Source: Bacillota bacterium
GTDB taxonomy: Bacteria; Bacillota; Clostridia; Lachnospirales; Lachnospiraceae
Length of the DNA: 64,000 nucleotides
Direction: 5' to 3'
NCBI GenBank assembly: GCA_023409535.1
Contig: JAEYGZ010000038.1
Coordinates: forward strand, 1 to 64,000
Below, in pieces: positions 16,034 through 26,178 of this stretch (position 1 is its first letter; the number at the start of each line of letters is the position of its first letter). Made by a program: the position numbers and the translations under genes. Under the pieces are notes generated by a model. That model saw only the letters and a list, made by a program, of their open reading frames with translations. It searched no databases and was not told the origin of the DNA.

Positions 16034-18370
16034 TTAAAACAGATCCGCCAGCAATCTCAGATAATGCCCTGCCGTGGTCATCCATATTTCTTTGTAGGTG
16101 GCGTTATTCGCCATAGGCCAATAAGGAACATCTTCATTTTCCCTGGTTTGGATTCCTACCGGCATCTCACCTACGGTCTCGCCGCAATGGGCCGCGTATT
16201 GCTGGGCAAAATTATTCCCTACCCCATAGATTAAGGACTGGGAGAAGGGATTCTTGCCGCACATCCAATAAACCTGATCCCTGGCAATCTCCATGAGCTC
16301 CTGATCCTTTAACTGTTTCCCGCAGATGGCTGCCGCTTTTGCGCAGGACAATAGGACTGCTGAATTTCCCCGAAAGGAAAACCAGATGGGAAACTGCCTG
16401 ATGCAATAATCCTCGTTAAGCCTTTCCCCTGCCAGCAGCTGCTTCCGGTAATTCTCACTGTCTTCCTCATAGGTGGTTGCGACATGCAGGAGTTCAAAGG
16501 TCTCCCTGTCTGCCGCCTCGTCGAATTTGTGAAGCCCTGCCGGAAGCATTCCGTAGGGAGCGGCATACCCAGCCATCGCCTTGATGTATTCTCCATAAAG
16601 CTTTAATGACTTTTTCCACTCTTTTGCTTTAATACTGTCTTTTCGTGCATTTAAAACTGCCGATAAGGCCTGCGTAAAAATATGCTCTCTGGATTGATGG
16701 TTAAAATGAACAATCTGTGCCTTCTTCTCATCCCGGTAGAAAAATCCCCCAAAGGTAAGACCGGCCTCTCCCTGATCCTGGCAGGAAATCATAAGCTCTG
16801 CATATTTCTCTGCTTCTGCTCCATAATATTCCTCTTGGCAGACCTCATAAATGAGTGCGGCCGACCAGCACATAACCGCATAATACTGGGAAAGGCTTGC
16901 ATTATAGGTGTGCTCCATCTTGATACAATGTTCCATGCCAACTTCATCAAAACGCCTGCGGGCAAGGCCATAATCCTCCTTCGCGGCATTCAGCACAACC
17001 CAGGAAAGCTCCTTGTTGTAATCCACCAAGGCCTTAGCGGCAAAGGCTTCCACCCCGCTGAGTAAAAAATTATCGAAGGATCTGTTATGGCACCTTACCG
17101 CCTCATCATCACCATCTCCGATGAAGCCATTGGTCCATCTGGACAGCCCTGCGCTAAAGGCACGGAAGCCGTCCCCGAACCGGGTGCGCAGAAGAAAGTC
17201 AAGACCCCAGCAGGCTTCCTCCATCAATCTGTGATAGAAAAGGATATCTTCCTTTACGCTTGCGGCCAGCTCAAAAAGCGCCTGTACCACTTCTCCGGTC
17301 TGAAGGGTCTGCTGGGATAAATCTCCCGCATCGTGCCATCCGCCGTTGAAGGGTATCTTAAGCCCCTTATGCTCCGCAACCACATCCCCGTGGCAGGAGC
17401 TGTGCCCGCCCCCCACAGGGAATCCGCACCGTTCGGAATAGATGTAATTTAATACCTTCCAGGCCGCTTCCTCCATCACCTGCTTGGCAATCGGGAAGCG
17501 ATCTGTAAGAACCTCTCCAGCCTTTAAGCAGTATTCTCCCTCCCTGGTGAACTTTGAGAAATCAGCCAGCTTACAAATTCCCTTCGCATGCTCTATTCTC
17601 ATCAGCTCCCCGGAGAAAACAACTTCTCCGGTTAAAGCATCCACTAAGGCAAATGTATTTTCTTTCGTTTGCAGTACAGCCGTCTTTCTTCCTTCGGACC
17701 AATAGCCCGCACTGGAATAGCTGATGCTTTCCTCTTGATTCATCCAGCCCAGCGAATGATCCGGGTTACCGACTTTTTCAAGATAAATATCACCGGCTTC
17801 AATCCGATACTCATTGGAGCCGCCCATCTCCCGTCCTGCCAGGTAGATGGAGATACTGAATTCCGTAATACAGTCCCTTGGTAAATCGGGAAACTCCCAT
17901 ACATAGGTGTCCCATTCATGATTTTTTAAGTTAACAATATGATGCCCTTCCCTGCCATAGGGATCCGGTATTTTAACAGCACCGTCATTTTTCAGATTCA
18001 GAGTGATATAGGGTGCATGGTAGCCGTGACAGTCTGCCTTGATTTTACAGGTGATCCGGTTATACTCCGTCCAGTCTTCACCCTTCACCTTAAGAACTGC
18101 CTCCAGGGATCCAAAGCCGGAATAATGCTCCATGGGCTTTACAGGCTCCACACGAAAGGGCCCCTGAAGCTTTAAAATACCGTCTTCCGCCTCTAAAGTC
18201 CCGAGGCCCCTTTGTTCCCACATTTGTATGTCACCATCACTCCAAAGACTTTTCTGCTTTACTGCTTTCTTGCTCAACAGTCTTTTTTCAACGCTTTTTA
18301 AGTCCTCCGGTTTTAAAAGCCTGTGCAGAAAACCGGATTGTTCCAGTTCCTTTTGAAATTCCTTCTGCAA
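16034..18370 (-). CDS. Cytosolic glycoside hydrolase family 9, exo-glucosaminidase-like
   Basis: 778 aa. Residues ~1-205 form an extra beta-rich N-terminal domain, ~220-295 a CelD-type Ig-like domain, and ~300-778 the GH9 (alpha/alpha)6 barrel with the catalytic GGWHDAGD at 343-350. The C-terminal acid region reads NNATYKEIW rather than the NEVAxDYN of secreted cellulases. No signal peptide is visible, so it acts inside the cell on imported oligosaccharides. This architecture and setting match the GH9 exo-beta-glucosaminidases of Vibrionaceae chitin clusters, which also sit beside a BadF-type GlcN kinase; a cellodextrinase is the alternative. The start is TTG at 18370 with AAGGAG upstream. 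Confidence 0.82.
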   Translation of the reverse strand: MQKEFQKELEQSGFLHRLLKPEDLKSVEKRLLSKKAVKQKSLWSDGDIQMWEQRGLGTLEAEDGILKLQGPFRVEPVKPMEHYSGFGSLEAVLKVKGEDWTEYNRITCKIKADCHGYHAPYITLNLKNDGAVKIPDPYGREGHHIVNLKNHEWDTYVWEFPDLPRDCITEFSISIYLAGREMGGSNEYRIEAGDIYLEKVGNPDHSLGWMNQEESISYSSAGYWSEGRKTAVLQTKENTFALVDALTGEVVFSGELMRIEHAKGICKLADFSKFTREGEYCLKAGEVLTDRFPIAKQVMEEAAWKVLNYIYSERCGFPVGGGHSSCHGDVVAEHKGLKIPFNGGWHDAGDLSQQTLQTGEVVQALFELAASVKEDILFYHRLMEEACWGLDFLLRTRFGDGFRAFSAGLSRWTNGFIGDGDDEAVRCHNRSFDNFLLSGVEAFAAKALVDYNKELSWVVLNAAKEDYGLARRRFDEVGMEHCIKMEHTYNASLSQYYAVMCWSAALIYEVCQEEYYGAEAEKYAELMISCQDQGEAGLTFGGFFYRDEKKAQIVHFNHQSREHIFTQALSAVLNARKDSIKAKEWKKSLKLYGEYIKAMAGYAAPYGMLPAGLHKFDEAADRETFELLHVATTYEEDSENYRKQLLAGERLNEDYCIRQFPIWFSFRGNSAVLLSCAKAAAICGKQLKDQELMEIARDQVYWMCGKNPFSQSLIYGVGNNFAQQYAAHCGETVGEMPVGIQTRENEDVPYWPMANNATYKEIWMTTAGHYLRLLADLF

Positions 18371-18385
18371 ATGCGGTTCGTCTCC

Positions 18386-19960
18386 TTATTTGTAATATTC
18401 GGCACCATGGGTAGTATAGTACTCTTCCAGTCCCTTGATATCCAGCTTCTCCAGCCTGTCATACAGTTCCTTGACATTGGCGTCAAACTCTTCGTCACTA
18501 TTGGAAAGATATATTTTCGTTTCATAATTTTTAACGGTTTCAATCACCTGGTCCAATTTAATTCTCTCAGGGGTATCACTCTTGGGATTTACCAGTACCG
18601 GTACGAGAGTAACCTTTAAATTGCTGCGTATTTTATCCATAGCGGCATTCGCACTTTCTGAGATACCGGAAGCCCTTCCGATTGCTTCCACAACACCGGA
18701 AATACCAAAATAGTAATTGGGATTGTATTTCTCCGTCATTGTCCCGTCATTTCTTGCCTGAAGCCATTCCTCTGAAAATTGAGGCACCCCTTTGTCATCC
18801 AGCGTATATTCAATATCCTTACGTCCCCACTGGGTAACCCGCTGTCCTTCTTCGGAGAACATCCATTGCATCAGCTTAATAGAAGCTTCCGGATTTTTAT
18901 TTTTCTTTGTAATATAAACACCGGACCAGCCTGTTCCCGGTGTTACATAGGAAAGGCCACTCATGGGCAGGGCATGCTCAAAGGTACCTTCATATCCGTT
19001 GGCATTTAAATCACGGGTTAAGGTGGTGTCTCTGTCCCCTGTCATAAAGCTCATGGAAAAGGCTTTGTTATTCGTACATAATTCTTCCGATTGGGTGCCG
19101 TCTGTAAAGGCAAAGTTATCAGGACTGATATAACCGTTACGGTACAAGTCGTTCATATACTTTAAGAAATCCTTATACTCCGGTACTGAGGTCTGATGGA
19201 TGATTTTGTTTCCCTCTGCTTCCACCATACCCTCCGTAGTAGGAACCCAGCCCGGGATGATATTGGATTTAAAGAAATCCACCATAAAGGTTACTTCCAT
19301 CGTCAGGGGTACCATATCAGGATATTTTTCCTTCACTGCCCCCAATACCTTTTTATAGTCCTCCAGGGTATTCATCTCCATGCCCAGTTCATCCAGGATA
19401 TCCTTACGGTAAATTAAGCTGGCAAGGGTAGGAGAGCCTGCACTTGCATTTCTCCATTCCTCCTGAGTTGAGGAGGCATTTAAAACGGTATAATAATTAC
19501 CGTCCGCAGCCATGGATTTTGCCACGGTAATCTGGTCCTCGCTGGGCTTAAAATCCGGCGCGTACTGCTCAATCAGTTCATTATAGGCATAGCTTATATT
19601 CGGATTGGAAAGTCTGTCGCCAAGCTGGCTTGTATAGATCAGGTCGGGTAAATCATTCGAAGCAATCAAAACACCCAGCTGCATGGCATCCACAGCCTTC
19701 GTGGGTACCAGACGCACACCGGTCTGTGCAGTGATTTCCTCGGGGATAATACCTGTAAATTGATCTGTGTCATACCAGGTATGGTCAATAAACACGGTAA
19801 GTTCCACAATATCATCAGTCTTTGCCCCTTCTGTTACGTTGGTCCCGGAAGGATTCTCCGGCTTGCTTTGTTCCGTTTCCTTGCTGCATGCTGTCAAAAG
19901 GCTGAAAACCATGACAACACATAGTGCAACACTCAGCTTTCTTTTTAACATCATTTTCAT
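18386..19960 (-). CDS. Sugar ABC transporter solute-binding lipoprotein
   Basis: About 524 aa. ATG 19960 is chosen because GGGAG lies just before it. A lipoprotein signal peptide ends in the lipobox LLTAC (residues ~21-25), and the mature protein has the size and pattern of LplA/YtcQ-type (CUT1) binding proteins (TGWSGVYITKKNKNPEASIK, then LMQWMFSEEGQRVTQWGRKD). It captures an oligosaccharide at the cell surface for the two permeases encoded upstream. No ATPase gene is nearby; a shared MsmX-type ATPase probably serves it, as is common for this transporter class. Confidence 0.92.
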   Translation of the reverse strand: MKMMLKRKLSVALCVVMVFSLLTACSKETEQSKPENPSGTNVTEGAKTDDIVELTVFIDHTWYDTDQFTGIIPEEITAQTGVRLVPTKAVDAMQLGVLIASNDLPDLIYTSQLGDRLSNPNISYAYNELIEQYAPDFKPSEDQITVAKSMAADGNYYTVLNASSTQEEWRNASAGSPTLASLIYRKDILDELGMEMNTLEDYKKVLGAVKEKYPDMVPLTMEVTFMVDFFKSNIIPGWVPTTEGMVEAEGNKIIHQTSVPEYKDFLKYMNDLYRNGYISPDNFAFTDGTQSEELCTNNKAFSMSFMTGDRDTTLTRDLNANGYEGTFEHALPMSGLSYVTPGTGWSGVYITKKNKNPEASIKLMQWMFSEEGQRVTQWGRKDIEYTLDDKGVPQFSEEWLQARNDGTMTEKYNPNYYFGISGVVEAIGRASGISESANAAMDKIRSNLKVTLVPVLVNPKSDTPERIKLDQVIETVKNYETKIYLSNSDEEFDANVKELYDRLEKLDIKGLEEYYTTHGAEYYK

Positions 19961-20055
19961 ACTTTCTCCCATTCCTGCGCATATTTTCGCGCATTTTAAG
20001 TTTGTGTAGCAAAAATATATTTAAATAGAGTATGCCTCTAAATAAATAGTCCTCC

Positions 20056-20952
20056 TTAGCCTTTCACCGATCCTATCATAATCCCCTTCACAAAATACTT
20101 TTGCAAAAAGGGATAGACGCAAATGATGGGTGCTACGGAAATAACCATTGCAGCCGTTTGGATGGAAAAGGAGGTTACGGTGGAATTTGCTTTTGCAGCC
20201 GCAGAAGCCGCACTAAGATAACCTGCCTGGTTTTTATTGATCAGCTCCATCATCAGATTGGACAAGGTCTTCAGGTTGGGGTTCTGAATAAAAAACGCCG
20301 AATCAAACCAGGAATTCCAATGGTTCACTCCCACAAATAACGCTATGGTAGCCAGAAATGCCTTGGAGACCGGAAGTACAATTTTGAAAAAAATGACAAA
20401 ATCATTGGCCCCGTCTACTTTGGCTGAATCAAACAGGTCTGCCGGTATCTCCTGAAAGAAAGAAATACCCACCATAACGAAAAATGCATTCAGAGCGCTT
20501 GGGACAATATAAACCCAAAAGTTGTCAAATAAATTCAACGATTTCAGCAGTACATAGTTAGGAATGATGCCTGCGGAAAAATACATGCTGATCACCAGCA
20601 AGGTCATATACAACTTCCGGTAGGCAAGATTTTTAAACGATAATGCATAGGCCACGATGCAGGTGAAAACAACACTGACCACGGTACCCACCAGGGTCCG
20701 AAGAATAGAAACGATAAGCCCGTGGAACCACTTGCCGTCTTTAAAAAAAGTAATATAGTTTTCTAAGGTTGGCCTCGCAGGCCAGAAATAAGTGCTGCTG
20801 GATGCCGTTCCCTCATTAAACGAACGGACTACCGTAAAGAAAAACGGATATATTGTTATCACTGCAATTAAAATCAGAAATACATAAATAAAAACATCAA
20901 GTACAATATCGCCTTTTCCTTTTTTACGTTTATGCCTTATGGGGTTTTTCAT
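20056..20952 (-). CDS. Carbohydrate ABC transporter permease (LplC/YtcP type)
   Basis: About 298 aa with six membrane helices. The EAA loop reads LFDSAKVDGANDFVIFFKIV followed by LPVSKA, which contacts the ATPase. The C-terminus ends QKYFVKGIMIGSVKG, typical for LplC/YtcP permeases. ATG 20952 is chosen over GTG 20964 because the AAAGGTGG site fits it better. It is the second gene of the operon, 30 nt after the LplB-type permease and followed by the binding protein. Confidence 0.92.
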   Translation of the reverse strand: MKNPIRHKRKKGKGDIVLDVFIYVFLILIAVITIYPFFFTVVRSFNEGTASSSTYFWPARPTLENYITFFKDGKWFHGLIVSILRTLVGTVVSVVFTCIVAYALSFKNLAYRKLYMTLLVISMYFSAGIIPNYVLLKSLNLFDNFWVYIVPSALNAFFVMVGISFFQEIPADLFDSAKVDGANDFVIFFKIVLPVSKAFLATIALFVGVNHWNSWFDSAFFIQNPNLKTLSNLMMELINKNQAGYLSAASAAAKANSTVTSFSIQTAAMVISVAPIICVYPFLQKYFVKGIMIGSVKG

Positions 20953-20982
20953 TATCAATCCCACCTTTCCTTTATTCCTCCT

Positions 20983-21933
20983 CTAAAACAGACTGTTGTC
21001 TGAAATCTTTTTTGACACACTGTTACTTGCAAAAATCAATACCAGTGATACGAAGGACTGAATTAATCCTACCGCTGTTGCATAGGCAAAGCGGCTGTGT
21101 ACCATACCGGTTTTGAAAATATGAGTCTGTAAAATCTCTGAGTGTTCAAAATTCATGGTGTTCCCCAAAAGATAAGACTGTTCAAAATTTGAACCGCTGA
21201 GCCCGCCGCCAAAAAGATTTCCCAGGGCCAGAATCAACACCACGGTAACGGTACCTTTGATGGATGGTAAGGTAATATTCCACATTTTTCTGAGCCGGCC
21301 GGCACCGTCTAAATCAGCCGCCTCATATAGCGTTGGATCAATACCGGTGATAGCCGCCATAAAAATAATTGTCCACCAGCCCATATCCTTCCACACATCC
21401 ATAAACACTGCCATTGGCCAGAAATTATCGGAAGCGGTCAAAAATGAAATCGGCTGATCAACCAACCCTGTCCACAGCAATAAGGAATTGATAATTCCAT
21501 CTGTGGAAAAAAAATTAATGGCAAGTCCCGCAACAATTACCCACGAAATAAAATGAGGCAGGTAAGATACGGTCTGCGTAAATCTTTTAAAAGGCTGGTT
21601 TTTTACTTCATTCAGCATTAGAGCAAAAATAATCGGCATAGGAAAAGAAAATATTAATTTTAATACACTTAACACGATGGTGTTTCTCATAATCGTATTA
21701 AAGTTAATGTCATTAAAAAAATCCTTAAAATGCCTGAGCCCCGCCCACTCACTCGTGAATATTCCTATGATTTTCTGATCCACCGTATAGTTTTTAAATG
21801 CCATAATAATTCCTATCAGTGGGACAAAGGCAAAAACAAACAGGTATAACATGCCTGAAAGAGCAAAAAGCTGCAACAGCCCCTGCTTTTTGAAGTTTTT
21901 CCTACGTTCCATGACTTTTTGGTTTCCAACCAT
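20983..21933 (-). CDS. Carbohydrate ABC transporter permease (LplB type)
   Basis: About 316 aa with six membrane helices. The EAA loop reads LYEAADLDGAGRLRKMWNIT, and the C-terminal segment ends SVSKKISDNSLF, typical of LplB permeases. ATG 21933 is chosen, 7 nt after AAAGGAGG; the GTG two codons earlier touches that site. It heads the minus-strand operon that runs to 11635. The two-component genes on the opposite strand (22217, 24054) are the likely regulators of this promoter. Confidence 0.92.
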   Translation of the reverse strand: MVGNQKVMERRKNFKKQGLLQLFALSGMLYLFVFAFVPLIGIIMAFKNYTVDQKIIGIFTSEWAGLRHFKDFFNDINFNTIMRNTIVLSVLKLIFSFPMPIIFALMLNEVKNQPFKRFTQTVSYLPHFISWVIVAGLAINFFSTDGIINSLLLWTGLVDQPISFLTASDNFWPMAVFMDVWKDMGWWTIIFMAAITGIDPTLYEAADLDGAGRLRKMWNITLPSIKGTVTVVLILALGNLFGGGLSGSNFEQSYLLGNTMNFEHSEILQTHIFKTGMVHSRFAYATAVGLIQSFVSLVLIFASNSVSKKISDNSLF

Positions 21934-22216
21934 CCGCACGCCTCCTTTTCCTGTATTTCTCCATTCTTTAATTCGACTTTATCTTAGCATCCTGCATTTT
22001 TCATGTACAGTGCTAAATATTCAGAATACTGTCCATTATTAATGTAATACATTGAAAAATTCCACGCTTCATTGTATAATTTAGCCAATGCCTGCAAGGG
22101 AATGTCCGCTACGATATATGGATGTTTTACATTGGAAATGAAACTTACTTTATTTATCTAATCAGAAAAATTGACGCAGAAAACATGAAAAAGCATATAC
22201 AGAAATGGAGATACCC

Positions 22217-24019
22217 ATGATTTCTAAAAAACAAAAAAGTAATCTTTATTCCTATTATCGCTCCAGAAACCTGTTTCAAAAAATGTTTTTTGGATATTTA
22301 ATTCTCATCCTGATTCCCTTCACGGTTTTCATCATTTTTCTGATCACAAATTATCAGCAGCAGAAATTCAGTAAGTATCTTGCTGACGAACAAAGGCTGA
22401 TACAACAGGAAGATACTAATTTTCTAAAGAGATTGTCCCAAATAGAGGGCTATCAATTTCTCTTCCATAATAATAAGGCTTTCATTAATTACCTGAACGG
22501 TACCTATTTAACCGTTTCAGATGAATTATTCTATTATACCAGTGAGATTCGCCCCCTGTTCTCTTATATCACTGCCTCTGACCGGTATATATCAGATATT
22601 TTGGTTTACAGCAAGAACAAACCTCTCGTTCCTTTGCCCTCCCAGCTGCTTTATCGGGAGGATACCTCCGATACCGTAGAAACCCTGCAGCTAAAAGGAG
22701 AATGGTCTTCTCCTGAGACTGACGGCAATATTTCCCTGATCTTTGAGGTGCCTATTTTAAATGCAGACCATTTTAGGCGCATGGGATATATGCATATACG
22801 CCTCGGAAGCAGTATTTTCGCAGATTATTTCCTGCCTGCCCAAAACAGCCGGAGCAGGTACTTAAACTCCGGAAGCAACTGGTATATCCTCGAAGACAAA
22901 AAGGTAGTAAAGATTACAGCTCCGGAGAAAGACAGCTTATTAACCCATTACCTGAAATTAGAACACGATTATGAAAACGTAAGTTCTTACCGGGATGAGG
23001 GACTGCTTGTGAATAAACAGAAAATCGACCAAACCGACTGTCTCCTGGTATATATCACTCCCCAAACCTCCCTCTCAGGTCTTTCTGAATTCCAGGCTCC
23101 GATCCTGATCATGACAGCCCTGTTTTTATTGTTAAGCTGCCTTTATTTCTTAATTATTTCTTCCTTTACCTACCGGTTGAAACGCTTTTCTAAATACATT
23201 TCCAAGACGGATTATAATTTCCTGAAGGAATATACCGATGAAATTTCCAGTGATGAAATTGGTCAGGTAATTAGTTTTTATAACACTATGGTAAGAAAGA
23301 TCAGTAATCTGATTACTGATTTACATATTTCTGAAATGAAGAAAAGTGAGGCGAATTACTTTGCCCTGCAGGCACAGATGCATCCTCACTTTTTATACAA
23401 TTCCCTTGAGACCGCCCGTATGATGGCGGAGGCGGGCAATGACGAACCGGTATCGAATTTCCTTTATAATCTTGGAGGCGTAATCCGCTACTCCTTTTCC
23501 TCCGCCTCAACCAAAACGGTAAATATTCATCTGGAAATCGAAACTGTAAAAAAATATTTAGAGCTCTATAAAGTAAGCTCTAACGGGCAAATAGATTATT
23601 GTATTACGGCACAGGGAAATTTAGCTTTCATTGACTGCCCTCCCTTTATCCTCCAGCCCTTGGTAGAAAATAGTATAAAACATGGAGTAGGTGCAAGCTC
23701 AGCTAAGATATTCATAGAAGTTCTGGCAAGAACTGACGGAAAGCAAACGGTTATCACCGTGTCCGATAATGGGATCGGCATTCCCCCTGACACATTGGAA
23801 ACCATTAACTCGGTATTAAAGGGTGAAATTGAACCCGATCTTATACAAAAGACAGGCTCCGGATGTCTGGGGCTTAGAAGCATTATTAAAAGAATCAGGG
23901 ATTTTTATTCAGACAGAGCCCTTTTTACACTGGAAAGTATCCAGGGCTCCGGAACAAATATTCAAATCAGGATTACTGAAAGAGAAGATAAGGTTGAACG
24001 AAATACGTTTTCAACCTAA
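22217..24019 (+). CDS. YesM-type sensor histidine kinase
   Basis: About 600 aa. ATG 22217 is chosen because TGGAG is placed 6 nt upstream; the ATG at 22205 overlaps that site. The order is: TM1 (residues ~25-47), extracellular sensor domain (~48-295), TM2 (~296-320), HAMP, then a His_kinase domain with the H-box ALQAQMHPHFLYNSLE and the ATP-binding box (VENSIKHG, DNGIGIP, GSGCLGLRSI). YesM kinases sense extracellular glycans or the loaded binding protein and phosphorylate a YesN-type regulator, here encoded 34 nt downstream. Divergent from the amino-sugar-like transporter operon. Confidence 0.93.
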   Translation: MISKKQKSNLYSYYRSRNLFQKMFFGYLILILIPFTVFIIFLITNYQQQKFSKYLADEQRLIQQEDTNFLKRLSQIEGYQFLFHNNKAFINYLNGTYLTVSDELFYYTSEIRPLFSYITASDRYISDILVYSKNKPLVPLPSQLLYREDTSDTVETLQLKGEWSSPETDGNISLIFEVPILNADHFRRMGYMHIRLGSSIFADYFLPAQNSRSRYLNSGSNWYILEDKKVVKITAPEKDSLLTHYLKLEHDYENVSSYRDEGLLVNKQKIDQTDCLLVYITPQTSLSGLSEFQAPILIMTALFLLLSCLYFLIISSFTYRLKRFSKYISKTDYNFLKEYTDEISSDEIGQVISFYNTMVRKISNLITDLHISEMKKSEANYFALQAQMHPHFLYNSLETARMMAEAGNDEPVSNFLYNLGGVIRYSFSSASTKTVNIHLEIETVKKYLELYKVSSNGQIDYCITAQGNLAFIDCPPFILQPLVENSIKHGVGASSAKIFIEVLARTDGKQTVITVSDNGIGIPPDTLETINSVLKGEIEPDLIQKTGSGCLGLRSIIKRIRDFYSDRALFTLESIQGSGTNIQIRITEREDKVERNTFST

Positions 24020-24053
24020 TGCGCAAAAACCATGCGCGGGAATGGAGGACAAC

Positions 24054-24824
24054 ATGAAATTTTTACTAGTTGATGACGATGCTATGATATTAAAAGGCCT
24101 TACAAGTATAATTGAAAAAATGGCGCTCCAAAACATAACCATATATACTGCCCGTAATGGTTCCGATGCTCTGGAAATTCTTAAATACTCAGGCGCCGAC
24201 CTGCTCCTTACAGACATTGATATGCCCGGTATGAGCGGTCTGGAGCTGATTGAAGAGGTGATAAGACGGCAGCACTGCAACCGTTTTATCATCTTAAGCG
24301 GCTTTGATAAGTTTGATTTTGTAAGAAGGGCTCTTCGGTTTCATGTAATTGACTATCTTCTCAAACCCATTGACAAAAATGAGCTTATACGGATTGTAAG
24401 CTCTGTATACGCTGAAATTCATAAGGTTCCCAAGGAAGAGATACGGATCCCCCAGTTCTCCTCCCTCAGCTTTTCTATTGATGAAAACAACATACCAGAC
24501 CTTCTTAAGGATATTCTCCATTATATGCGTTTGAATTTCCATAAAAATATCTCCCTGGAACAGCTTGGGGAGGAATTCAATTTGCACCCGAACTATATCT
24601 GCTCCTTATTTCAGGCCCATACGAAAACCACATTTTTAAAGTATCTGGATTCCCTGAGACTGCAGGAAAGTATCGCCGTGCTGCTGAGGGATAAAGAACT
24701 TACCATTGAGAAAGTAGCGATTTCTTCCGGATTTATGAGTGAAAGGCAGTTTTATAAGGTGTTCAAGAAATATACCGGCATTACACCCGGGGCTTTAAGA
24801 AGTAATTATCCGGGACGGTCATAG
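24054..24824 (+). CDS. YesN-type response regulator (receiver plus AraC HTH)
   Basis: 256 aa from ATG 24054, which has GGAGG 7 nt upstream. The receiver domain (residues 1-~120) has the acidic pair in LLVDDDA, the phospho-acceptor Asp54 in LLTDIDMPGMSG, Ser in ILSGFDKF and the conserved Lys in YLLKPIDK. The C-terminal ~100 residues form an AraC helix-turn-helix (SLEQLGEEFNLHPNYICSLF, then IEKVAISSGFMSERQFYKVF). It should activate the divergent sugar transporter operon when phosphorylated by the adjacent kinase. The open frame extends further upstream, but that part lies inside the kinase gene. Confidence 0.93.
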   Translation: MKFLLVDDDAMILKGLTSIIEKMALQNITIYTARNGSDALEILKYSGADLLLTDIDMPGMSGLELIEEVIRRQHCNRFIILSGFDKFDFVRRALRFHVIDYLLKPIDKNELIRIVSSVYAEIHKVPKEEIRIPQFSSLSFSIDENNIPDLLKDILHYMRLNFHKNISLEQLGEEFNLHPNYICSLFQAHTKTTFLKYLDSLRLQESIAVLLRDKELTIEKVAISSGFMSERQFYKVFKKYTGITPGALRSNYPGRS

Positions 24825-24917
24825 GAGGGAGGAGTGAATGCTAAGATTTTATAGTACACCTGCCTATTTATTAATATCTTTTTAACCTCCTATCATATAC
24901 TCTTATTATCCTTAATA

Positions 24918-26099
24918 TTACTCTCTTCTTATAATTGCTGAGCATCCCATTCCTCCGCCAATGCAAAGAGTTGCGAGCCCTAATTCAGCATCCGACGCTT
25001 CCATTTCGTGCAGCAAGGTTACCAATATTCTGCAGCCCGAAGCACCAACCGGATGTCCCAGTGCTATAGCTCCTCCGCTCGGATTGAGCTTCTCATCATT
25101 AATTCCTAATTCTCTTATAACCGCAATTGATTGTGATGCAAATGCTTCATTCGCTTCTATTACATCAAAATCTGAAATATGAAATCCAGTCCTTTTCAAA
25201 ACTATCTTTGTCGATTGTACCGGACCGATTCCCATTATGGAAGGCTCCACACCCCCTAATGCTCCTGCAATCCATGTTGCTATTGGTATAACACCTAGGC
25301 TTTTCGCTTTTTCTTCACTCATTAGAACAATTGCCGCAGCCCCATCGTTTATTGAAGATGAATTAGCCGCGGTAACCATTCCTCCTGATCTGAATGCAGG
25401 ATTAAGTTTTGAAACACCGGCTAACGTCACTCCCTGGCGCGGGCCTTCATCCTTATCAAAAACAATTATTTCATGTTTCTTTTTTACTTCAACAGGAACA
25501 ATTTCTTTATCAAACAGTCCTGCTTCTTGGGCTGCAACAGCCTTCCTCTGGCTATTTACCGCAAATTCATCCAATTCTTCCCGCTTGAGCCCCCATTGAG
25601 TTGCAATGTTCTCTGCTGTAATTCCCATATGACAATCTTCAAAGGCATCCCATAATGCATCACTTATCATTGTATCTACCATTGTTCCGTGATTCATTCG
25701 GTACCCGAATCTTGCCTGAGGTAATGCATAAGGCGCCATTGACATATTCTCCATACCGCCTGCCACGACAATATCCGCATCACCGATTATTATTTTCTGT
25801 GCCGCCAAATTTACACTTTCTAATCCTGAACCGCATACAACATTAATCGTTACAGCAGGAGTCCCCACGGAAAGTCCTGCCCTCAGAGATGCCTGACGGG
25901 CTACATTCTGTCCAAGCCCTGCCTGAAGGACGCACCCCATATATACATGCTCCACCATATCCGGAGTGATCCCGGATCTTTTAACTGCTTCCCGGACAAC
26001 AGTGGCTCCAAGCTCTACCGCCGGAATTGTACTTAATGCTCCTCCCATGTTACCGATTGCAGTTCGGCAAGCCCCTGCTATAACCACTTTTCTCTGCAT
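24918..26099 (-). CDS. Acetyl-CoA C-acyltransferase (thiolase)
   Basis: 393 aa, standard thiolase length. All active-site blocks are present: nucleophile Cys89 in INVVCGSGLESV, the NEAFA loop, the His in GGAIALGHPVGASG and the Cys in CIGGGMGCSAI. It cleaves a 3-ketoacyl-CoA with CoA or condenses two acetyl-CoA. It is the last gene of the CocE/AtuA/CaiB operon, 79 nt after the CoA-transferase, so the cleavage direction at the end of a degradation pathway is more likely here than biosynthesis. Confidence 0.93.
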   Translation of the reverse strand: MQRKVVIAGACRTAIGNMGGALSTIPAVELGATVVREAVKRSGITPDMVEHVYMGCVLQAGLGQNVARQASLRAGLSVGTPAVTINVVCGSGLESVNLAAQKIIIGDADIVVAGGMENMSMAPYALPQARFGYRMNHGTMVDTMISDALWDAFEDCHMGITAENIATQWGLKREELDEFAVNSQRKAVAAQEAGLFDKEIVPVEVKKKHEIIVFDKDEGPRQGVTLAGVSKLNPAFRSGGMVTAANSSSINDGAAAIVLMSEEKAKSLGVIPIATWIAGALGGVEPSIMGIGPVQSTKIVLKRTGFHISDFDVIEANEAFASQSIAVIRELGINDEKLNPSGGAIALGHPVGASGCRILVTLLHEMEASDAELGLATLCIGGGMGCSAIIRRE

Positions 26100-26178
26100 A
26101 ATATTTACCTGGCCTTTCCTGGTTTGACTATCCCTATATTTGTAAATATGTGCAATTCATGACATCCGTAAAATTCTG

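Noticed and set aside
18386..21933. Missing ATPase gene as a sign of a broken transporter.
   Set aside because: LplA/B/C-type systems normally lack a linked ATPase and share an MsmX-type one; both transporters here show the same arrangement.
22041..22053. Palindrome AATGTAATACATT in the divergent kinase/permease promoter, with a similar AATGTTACATT at 16007-16017.
   Set aside because: Short, AT-rich and not in equivalent promoter positions; insufficient to call a shared operator.
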